From positions 1 through 64,000 of the forward strand of contig JAUIJL010000030.1 in NCBI GenBank assembly GCA_030431255.1: a stretch of 64,000 bases of DNA. Reading direction: 5' to 3'. Positions 58,212-64,000 of the stretch are shown in pieces. Origin of the DNA: Thermoanaerobaculia bacterium. Lineage in GTDB: Bacteria; Acidobacteriota; Thermoanaerobaculia; Multivoradales; J023. Every line of letters starts with the position of its first letter. Position 1 is the stretch's first letter. The position numbers and the translations under genes were made by a program. Below the pieces are notes generated by a model. That model had not been told where the DNA came from. It ran no database searches and worked only from the letters and a program-made list of their open reading frames with translations.

Positions 58212-61200
58212 TCACGGAACCGTGGAGAACCAGGCCGTGGTATCGCCGGACTCGAAGCCGTCCTCGAAGAGGTTGCTGGCCAAGCAGGACTGAACCGTCA
58301 CGTCGTCGATCCACCAACCCGGGTGGTCGACGGACGAATCGGAGGTCATGCGGAAGCGGAATTGCACGCTCTGGCCGGCCCAGGCGTCCACATCCACCAC
58401 CGTTTGGCTCCAATCCCGCGGATCGCCACACCAGGCGTTCTCGTTGGCGATCGGGCTGCTGAAGCTACCGCTGACGGGACCGTCGTACGGAATCACCACG
58501 ATCTCCGATTCCAGACGGGTCCAAGTGGAACCGTCGGTAGAGATCTCGAGCACACCACCGTCATAGCAACCGCTACCGCTATCCTCGATCTCCTGATAGG
58601 TCCAGAAGCGCAGGGTGGTCGGCGATTGGCCGGCCGGCAGCGCGATGGACGGAGACACCAGGTATTGGTCGGAGATGGCGGCCGGGTCGTCGGCCCAGTA
58701 GGCAGAGGTGCCACTGTGGACCCGATCGGAGACCTCGGACCAAGTGTTGGTGCCGGTGCCGGCGGGCGTGGTCCAACCGGCGGCGCCGGACTCGAAGTCC
58801 TGGCTGAACGCGACCATCGGCGCGACACCGATCGGGCAATCACCCGGGGCCACGGCGGTGACGAAGCTGAAGGCCGCCGTGTAGGACTCGGTGCCACACG
58901 GATTGGAGGCCTGGACTCGCCAGTAGTAGGTGGTCGCCGTATTCAAACCGGTCTGCACCGTGTAGGAGGTACCAGCCACGTCCATCGCGGAGTCCACGAT
59001 GTTGGTGAAAGCGGCATCCGTGGCCACCTGCACATTGTAGGTGCCACCACCGGCGGCAGCCGTCCAGGTCAGGGTTGGGTTCACGGTTTGGTCCATCTGA
59101 CCATCGGTGGGCGTGGACAAGCTCACGGCGCCCGGCGATTGGTCGAAGACCTCCATGGACACCGGCAGGTCGAATTGGGTGGAGGTGTCGTCACCGCGGA
59201 CGTTGAAGTCGTAGGTGCCGGCGGTCAGCCCACCCGTGCCGCTCACGGTCAGCTCGGTGCTGCCCGGCGCGGTCATCACCGGATTCGGATCGAATCCGCT
59301 GGTGGTGCCCCCGGGCGGGGTCAAGGTGCTCATGGTGATCGGGGTCGAGAAGGCGCCGCCCACCGTGATGTCGTAGACCGCGTCGTCACCGGCACAGATC
59401 GAAACCGTGTCCGGGGTCGCGCCCAGGAAGTCACAGGCCACCGGGAAGTCGAAGTCCTCGGAGTTGTCGCCGTTGCTGCCCGAGCTGCCCTGGTCGGCGT
59501 TTTCACCCAAACCACGACGGGCGAAGGCTTTCCACAGGATGCACTCGTTGGCACCACCGGTGAGGTTGACGTCCGCTTGCAGGATCGCGTCACGACCATC
59601 GACGAAACCGGGAGAGCAAGCTTGCAGCTTCATGCCGTCCATGACCAATTGGATCGCCAGGTTGTTACCACCGGTGGACCAATCGTCGTAGAAATTCGGG
59701 TTGAAGCCGTATTCGTCCACCAAGTCCCAATAGACCTCCCAGATGATCGTCGACCAGGTGAAGCCGATACCGTGCGGGACGGACAAACCACCGGTGGTAT
59801 CACCGTAGGTGAAGCCGTTGGTGCCAAAATCTGTGGTGTACGGCGCGGGGCGGATGCCACCACCGGTGTCGGGCGGCTCGCCCAAGGCGTAGGTGCCGAG
59901 ACCGCGAACGGTAGTGCGGGAGTCGCCGGCGTTGGCGGTCAGCACCAAGCCGAGCCAATCGCTCCAACCCTCACCCATCTGCTCGGAGTTGTTGAGGCAG
60001 AACACGTCGCTGGGGCCACCGGTCAGGCGGTTGGAAATACCGTGACCGTACTCGTGGATGATGATGCCGCTGGAGAAATCACCGTCGCGGTTGGGCGTGG
60101 TGGTGGTCCAGGTGTACATCTGCATGCGCGGGTTCGAGCCGTCCGCGGGAGTTCCGAAGTTGGCGTTGTTGGTGCCACTGCCGTCCTGGGCTTCGGCGAA
60201 CACGTAGTCGCTGCCGGAGCCGCCGTTGCCGTAGTTGTTCTCCTGGAAGTTACCGGAGGCTTCGTCGAAGCCGTAGTGGTAGAAGACATCGTGAATGATG
60301 TTGTTCCAGTAGAAGAGATTGACCGCCGCTGCCGGCTTGTAATCCGCCGGGCTGTCGTTGATCAGGTCGAGGGCCACCAGAGCACCGGTGAAGTCCAATC
60401 CCGCACCGCCGTCGGGCTCGCCGGCGTCGGGCACGTTGTTGGCATCGGCATCGATGTAGGCGTGCACGTTGTTGCCTTGGGGGGTGGTGAACTCAGCACC
60501 CGCCGAGCCGTCGGTATCGTGCCAGCCGAAGGGAGACGCGGTGCCGTCGGCAGGATTGCTGACGATCGTCCGGCCGCCGTCGGGATCGGAGCCGGGCACA
60601 TCGTCACCACCGTTGGTGGGATCGTTGTTTTCGTACGGGTACTCCGCCGGCATCTCGAAGACTTCGTACATGGGACCGCCAAGCTTGGTCTGAGCTTCGG
60701 CTCGCGGAGCCGCTTGGTTGACCCGGGGACGCTCTGTCGACACCTTGTGGTTATGGCCTTCGAAGGTGCCGAAATTGTCGTGCACCACCAAGTCTTCCTT
60801 GCCGAGCACCTCGCCGGTGTGGGCGTCGACGAAGATCTGCCACCAATTGGAGGTCTCGGCGATGTCTAGGTGCACGTGCCAAGCCAAACGCACGTCGTTG
60901 ACGGCGCGCGGATACCAGATCAGCTGCACCGGAACGTCACCGGCGGAAATGCCGCCGTCGTTCAAGATCGTGTGGCGACGGCCGTCGGGTTTGGCGGAGC
61001 GGGCGGCAAAAGCCGGCTGCACACCGAGATCGAGGTGCGCGACCGCGGCGTTCGCGGCTTGCAGAGCGGTGATCGACGGCGTGGCTTCGTTGGCCGAGTT
61101 GCCGAGCCCCGGCATGAAACGGTTGCCCAAGCTCACCACCCGGCCATCGGCCGCGATGTTGACGTTGAGAATCGCGCCGAGCACGGGAATACCGGCCAGC

Positions 61201-61502
61201 TGCTGCTGCAAGTAAACGTGGCTGACACCGCTGGATTTGCTGTAGGAAGTCGAGCTGATCTCGACCTCGCCGACGTCGCTTGCGACCAAGCCGAGGTCGC
61301 CGGCGCGTTCGGAAACGAAGTCTTTGGCAATGGTCCGGGGCTCACCCGGACGGGCTGAGGACAGGGCTTGGGTGGAGCCCGGAGCCCTCAGGGTCTCCCC
61401 TTGATGGACGTACCTCTCGCCGGCCATCATCGGCGAGCTCACCATCAACAGGGCAGCACTCAGAAAGGTCGAAACACTCCGTAAGGATACGGTTCTCGTC
61501 AC
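58212..61502 (-). CDS. Secreted M36 (fungalysin-type) metalloprotease with FESGD tag
   Basis: GTG 61502 follows AAGGAG. The 1096-residue precursor has a signal peptide (FLSAALLMVSSPMMAGE), an FTP/PepSY-type propeptide (about 30-220), and an M36 catalytic domain with FYYNNIIHDVFYHYGFDEA-like segment, IIHEYGHGISNRLTGG near residue 484 (HExxH zinc site) and GEGWSDWLGL near 509 supplying the third ligand Glu. After the catalytic domain come an Ig-like domain, a fibronectin-like domain (about 790-870), and a MAM/choice-of-anchor-like domain (about 900-1075) with paired Cys. The C-terminus LFEDGFESGDTTAWFSTVP is the same tag as on the beta-helix proteins. The enzyme should break down extracellular proteins, and may be attached to the surface by the tag. 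Confidence 0.95.
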   Translation of the reverse strand: MTRTVSLRSVSTFLSAALLMVSSPMMAGERYVHQGETLRAPGSTQALSSARPGEPRTIAKDFVSERAGDLGLVASDVGEVEISSTSYSKSSGVSHVYLQQQLAGIPVLGAILNVNIAADGRVVSLGNRFMPGLGNSANEATPSITALQAANAAVAHLDLGVQPAFAARSAKPDGRRHTILNDGGISAGDVPVQLIWYPRAVNDVRLAWHVHLDIAETSNWWQIFVDAHTGEVLGKEDLVVHDNFGTFEGHNHKVSTERPRVNQAAPRAEAQTKLGGPMYEVFEMPAEYPYENNDPTNGGDDVPGSDPDGGRTIVSNPADGTASPFGWHDTDGSAGAEFTTPQGNNVHAYIDADANNVPDAGEPDGGAGLDFTGALVALDLINDSPADYKPAAAVNLFYWNNIIHDVFYHYGFDEASGNFQENNYGNGGSGSDYVFAEAQDGSGTNNANFGTPADGSNPRMQMYTWTTTTPNRDGDFSSGIIIHEYGHGISNRLTGGPSDVFCLNNSEQMGEGWSDWLGLVLTANAGDSRTTVRGLGTYALGEPPDTGGGIRPAPYTTDFGTNGFTYGDTTGGLSVPHGIGFTWSTIIWEVYWDLVDEYGFNPNFYDDWSTGGNNLAIQLVMDGMKLQACSPGFVDGRDAILQADVNLTGGANECILWKAFARRGLGENADQGSSGSNGDNSEDFDFPVACDFLGATPDTVSICAGDDAVYDITVGGAFSTPITMSTLTPPGGTTSGFDPNPVMTAPGSTELTVSGTGGLTAGTYDFNVRGDDTSTQFDLPVSMEVFDQSPGAVSLSTPTDGQMDQTVNPTLTWTAAAGGGTYNVQVATDAAFTNIVDSAMDVAGTSYTVQTGLNTATTYYWRVQASNPCGTESYTAAFSFVTAVAPGDCPIGVAPMVAFSQDFESGAAGWTTPAGTGTNTWSEVSDRVHSGTSAYWADDPAAISDQYLVSPSIALPAGQSPTTLRFWTYQEIEDSGSGCYDGGVLEISTDGSTWTRLESEIVVIPYDGPVSGSFSSPIANENAWCGDPRDWSQTVVDVDAWAGQSVQFRFRMTSDSSVDHPGWWIDDVTVQSCLASNLFEDGFESGDTTAWFSTVP

Positions 61503-61821
61503 TGCTAGTCTCCTTGCGGAAGCACACGCCGGCCGTTTTATCTAAACGCCGCCGAGCGTTGCTCCCCATGCGTAGAAAGGATGCCTCCGCAGGCCTGAGA
61601 TTCTCAACCTGGCGATCAGTAAATACCCGAAGAAAAAAGGAGGGAGAATCAGTCGTGGACAAGCTCTGTGTACGACTAACCCGCCGGTAGAACGAAAGCT
61701 AGGATCGTGGACTTGCCTAGAGAATCGCTTTAGCGAGAAGTCACCAGTGCCGTGCTTAAGGCTGATTACGAGCTTGGAGTATAGAGGACTTCAGCCCCGC
61801 CGGCAATCTCGATTCATCGGT
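61503..61821. other. Non-coding interval between the M36 and M14 genes
   Basis: About 320 bases that should hold the promoter of the M36 gene (minus strand). I saw a small hairpin (TCGCT/AGCGA, about 61726-61737) and no clear terminator for the M14 gene. No plausible gene. Confidence 0.45.
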
Positions 61822-63669
61822 CTAACGCGATCCCATTTCCCGACCGACCGGATAGAGGAGGTAGCGAGAATCGTGGTAGGGCGTCTGTCGATAGAACCAC
61901 TCCAAACGCCCCCTGGGATTGGCCGCCAACTTGGGGTCCTCTTCCAAAGCCGCCTGGAATCGGGCCTTGAGCTCGGCGTCCGACGCCAGCATGCGATCGG
62001 CCATCGGTGCCATCACATAGCCTTCCACGTATTCGGTTCGGCTGAGGATTTCCGCAAAGAATCCCCATTGGAAAAACGAGTCGGGGGACTCCGGCTCCAA
62101 CAGGAGGGCGGCCAAATCCGCCAGGGGCTGATCAGAGGGCACCCGCACCGAGCCGGGCGCGTAGGTCACGGTCTGCCGTTCGATCGCCGGCGCCTCCGGC
62201 AGCTCGATCCGAACGTGTCCCTCGAAAGGCTCGGGCGCTAGCTTCGCCCCCTTCACACGGTAGAGATCCACCTCGACTTCCACCGGTCGAGCCGTCCGCT
62301 CGAAGCGGATGCCGTGCAGCTCCAGACGCTCGATGACCTCGGGCCAAGCCGCCGGAACCCACCACGCGGTCGGCAGACGCACCGCCTTGACCGGCAGGTC
62401 TGGGCTGACGCGCTGGAGCGTCTTGGTCACCGGTTCTCCGAGCCATTCCACCACCTCCGCTCCGGCGGCCTCCGACCGTCGCTTCCGCCAAGCAATCCCT
62501 TTGAAGGTGACTTCCTCAGGCGCCGCCTCGCGATCGACGGTCCATCCCAAGGTCACGGTCTCGGGACGACGCCGGCGATCCTCTTGAATCGCTCGGTGCA
62601 GGGAGTCGGCGTGGGCGCCGACGGTCCTCAGGATGCTCTCCATCAAGACGTAGGTCCCCAAAACCCTCTGGGCGTAGGGCTTCAAGGAGTGGTTCTCGAC
62701 CAGGATCGTCGGCAGATGTCTGGCTCCGCCGTAACCATCGGAAAAGCGGGGCGTGGCCGCGGACCATTTGAAGAGCAGGCCGTCCGGATCGTTGTTGTCG
62801 GTGGCGAAGACCAGGTAGCCGGGGATGTGACCCGCCGCTTCGAGCCTCGCGATCACCGACGGATCCAGCGTGGATTCCAGCCACTTTGAGATGGAAGGGG
62901 AATAACCCTGAGGACCCATATATCCCCAGGTGATGTCGTATTGATAGTCGATGCCGTCGGTGACGTGCACATCCACGTAGAGATCCGGGTCGTAAGCGTT
63001 GATCGCTTTAAGCACGGCGCGCGTCGCGGGGATGTCCGCCTTGGCGAAGTCGCGATTGAGGTTTTGATTGCGGGCGTTGGTGCGCCAGCCCATTTGCTCC
63101 GGCCCCCGTTGATTCACCCGGCCGAAGGGGGATCGCCGCTCGTGCCCGTCGACGTTGAGGATCGGCACGAAGAGCCAATTCACCCCTTCGAGCAACGCCT
63201 TCTTGCCCGGCTTGTGGACGAGGTCCCGCAACAACATCAAACCGGCGTCCTTGCCGTCGATTTCTCCGGAGTGGATTCCCGCTTGGATCAACACGGCCGG
63301 TTTCTTCGAGGCGCGGATCGCCTGGGCAGCCGTCGAGGCATCGAGCGAGGCGATCACCATCCACACATCTCGGTGCTCGGCGCTTTTGCCCAACGACACC
63401 TTGTGCAGGAAGGGCGCGGCGGCCACCAACCGGTCGAGCCACTCCATGGTCTCGTCGTAAGTCGGCGTGCTGGTCAAACCGCTCTTTTCGCTCGGCGTGA
63501 TCCAAGGATCCTCGGAGCCGGGGGGCAGCGCGATCTCTTCGGTACCCTGCCATTCGAGGGTCGGCGGTAGCTCAGCCTCGATCTCCGGTGTTTGCGCCCG
63601 AAGCGTGAGGGCCTGGAGACCCATGAGTAGGAAGAGCGCCGGCATCAAGACTCGATTTTGCAACTGCAT
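61822..63669 (-). CDS. Secreted M14-family zinc carboxypeptidase
   Basis: I take ATG 63669 (MQLQNRVLMPALFLLMGLQAL) as start, giving a signal peptide and 615 residues; an upstream in-frame start at 63759 would put 30 Pro/Arg residues first. The catalytic domain has QAGIHSGEIDGKDAG (zinc His-Glu), NLNRDFAK with the Asn-Arg substrate motif, DVHVTDGIDYQYD with the zinc His, and ILVENHSLKPYAQRV, whose Glu is the catalytic base. The family removes C-terminal residues from peptides or acts on peptidoglycan-type substrates. The last 200 residues are an extra beta-rich domain. It lies between the M36 protease and the peroxiredoxin genes and probably helps to digest peptides made by M36; that link is inference. 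Confidence 0.92.
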   Translation of the reverse strand: MQLQNRVLMPALFLLMGLQALTLRAQTPEIEAELPPTLEWQGTEEIALPPGSEDPWITPSEKSGLTSTPTYDETMEWLDRLVAAAPFLHKVSLGKSAEHRDVWMVIASLDASTAAQAIRASKKPAVLIQAGIHSGEIDGKDAGLMLLRDLVHKPGKKALLEGVNWLFVPILNVDGHERRSPFGRVNQRGPEQMGWRTNARNQNLNRDFAKADIPATRAVLKAINAYDPDLYVDVHVTDGIDYQYDITWGYMGPQGYSPSISKWLESTLDPSVIARLEAAGHIPGYLVFATDNNDPDGLLFKWSAATPRFSDGYGGARHLPTILVENHSLKPYAQRVLGTYVLMESILRTVGAHADSLHRAIQEDRRRRPETVTLGWTVDREAAPEEVTFKGIAWRKRRSEAAGAEVVEWLGEPVTKTLQRVSPDLPVKAVRLPTAWWVPAAWPEVIERLELHGIRFERTARPVEVEVDLYRVKGAKLAPEPFEGHVRIELPEAPAIERQTVTYAPGSVRVPSDQPLADLAALLLEPESPDSFFQWGFFAEILSRTEYVEGYVMAPMADRMLASDAELKARFQAALEEDPKLAANPRGRLEWFYRQTPYHDSRYLLYPVGREMGSR

Positions 63670-63761
63670 GGGACGTGGCCTCGGGTCCGAAATAGGTCTG
63701 GGTGAGCACAGGTCTGGGTGAGAGCGGGGGGTGCGAGCGCGGTGAGCGAGTGATCGCAAGG

Positions 63762-63786
63762 AGGGCCCGATCGTGGATCGGGCCCT
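63762..63786 (-). terminator. Hairpin after the peroxiredoxin gene
   Basis: Perfect 11-base arms AGGGCCCGATC and GATCGGGCCCT with a three-base loop lie 34 bases past the stop. There is only a short T-poor tail (TCCTTGCG), so its terminator strength is unclear. Confidence 0.6.
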
Positions 63787-63819
63787 ACTGCTCGAGGCGG
63801 TTGGCGGGATCAGCCGAGC

Positions 63820-64000
63820 TCAGAGGGCCTCAAGGACCGCCTCGGCGCTGGACACTCCCACTTCTTTGCCCGGCTCCACGCCGAGGTACTCCACCACCCC
63901 GTCGTTGATCACCATGGCGAAACGGGCGGAACGCTTACCCAATCCGATGGCGGTGAGGTCCAACACCAGACCGAGGGCCTCGGCGTAGTCACCGTTTCCG
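63820..64000 (-). CDS. Peroxiredoxin (Prx5/AhpC-like), 3' end only
   Basis: The frame enters at the window's right edge and ends at TGA 63820-63822. The last 59 residues read GNGDYAEALGLVLDLTAIGL, then GKRSARFAMVINDGVVEYLG, then VEPGKEVGVSSAEAVLEAL. This is the C-terminal part of the Prx5-type peroxiredoxin family, whose RSxRFAMVIxDGVV pattern contains the active-site Arg. The catalytic Cys lies upstream of the window. The enzyme reduces hydroperoxides with thiol donors in the cytoplasm. Confidence 0.88.
   Translation of the reverse strand, partial: GNGDYAEALGLVLDLTAIGLGKRSARFAMVINDGVVEYLGVEPGKEVGVSSAEAVLEAL

Noticed and set aside
58323..60869. 848-codon open frame on the plus strand, opposite the M36 protease
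   Set aside because: It is the antisense of a well-supported protease with signal peptide and HEYGH motif. Its product is Gly/Val/Arg/His-rich with no recognisable domain, the usual shadow in GC-rich DNA.

Overview
The window is GC-rich bacterial chromosome from a diderm (Gram-negative) organism. A Kdo/lipid A gene cluster, a C-terminal-Phe beta-barrel protein and many proteins with signal peptides show an outer membrane. A stand-alone MacB/FtsX permease of the acidobacterial duplicated type, a PASTA-less Ser/Thr kinase, ELWxxDGT-repeat proteins and secreted proteins ending in an (L/I)FxxGFExGxxxxW tag together suggest Acidobacteriota, perhaps Thermoanaerobaculia-like. This placement is inference from gene content. 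I saw no rRNA, tRNA, CRISPR array, prophage or insertion sequence.

Layout. 1-5.2 kb holds two tandem ELWxxDGT-repeat paralogues, the first cut by the window edge. 5.3-7.6 kb holds a Cys-rich secreted protein and a Ca2+/Na+ exchanger. 7.7-9.0 kb is a small accessory island with a short ORF, a UPF0175/PIN toxin-antitoxin pair whose toxin is truncated, and the 3' remnant of a tagged secreted protein. 9.3-17.7 kb holds a double beta-helix protein, a metallopeptidase/TPR protein, a nitroreductase, an outer-membrane barrel and a DEAD-box helicase. 18-23.3 kb holds a GT-C glycosyltransferase, an aldo/keto reductase with a TIGR04076 protein, and an NhaC antiporter. 23.6-32.5 kb holds a modular secreted endonuclease I, a kinase with a cyclase-like tail, and a large secreted protein with regulatory-type beta domains. 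32.6-41 kb holds an orphan C5 DNA methyltransferase convergent with a tightly packed operon kdsB-pyrG-kdsA-kdsD-kdsC-lpxL-like-cupin.

41-46.9 kb holds a spondin-domain protein, then a MerR/TipAS-type regulator with a classical 19-bp-spacer MerR promoter, an ADOP permease whose ribosome binding site lies in a perfect hairpin, and an N-formylglutamate amidohydrolase-like gene whose start codon lies in another perfect hairpin. 46.9-57.6 kb holds an erythromycin-esterase-fold protein lacking its catalytic histidines, a secreted unknown, a family 2 glycosyltransferase, a chloramphenicol acetyltransferase-like protein, an SGNH hydrolase, an M29 aminopeptidase, an SDR and a tagged beta-helix protein. 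57.6-58.1 kb is a large nested inverted repeat plus REP-like units. 58.2-64 kb holds an M36 metalloprotease, an M14 carboxypeptidase and the end of a peroxiredoxin gene.

The Kdo operon supplies CMP-Kdo: KdsD, KdsA, KdsC and KdsB act in turn, PyrG makes the CTP, and the LpxL-like enzyme acylates lipid A. Much of the rest encodes exported hydrolases and repeat proteins, which fits a heterotroph degrading proteins and nucleic acids outside the cell.
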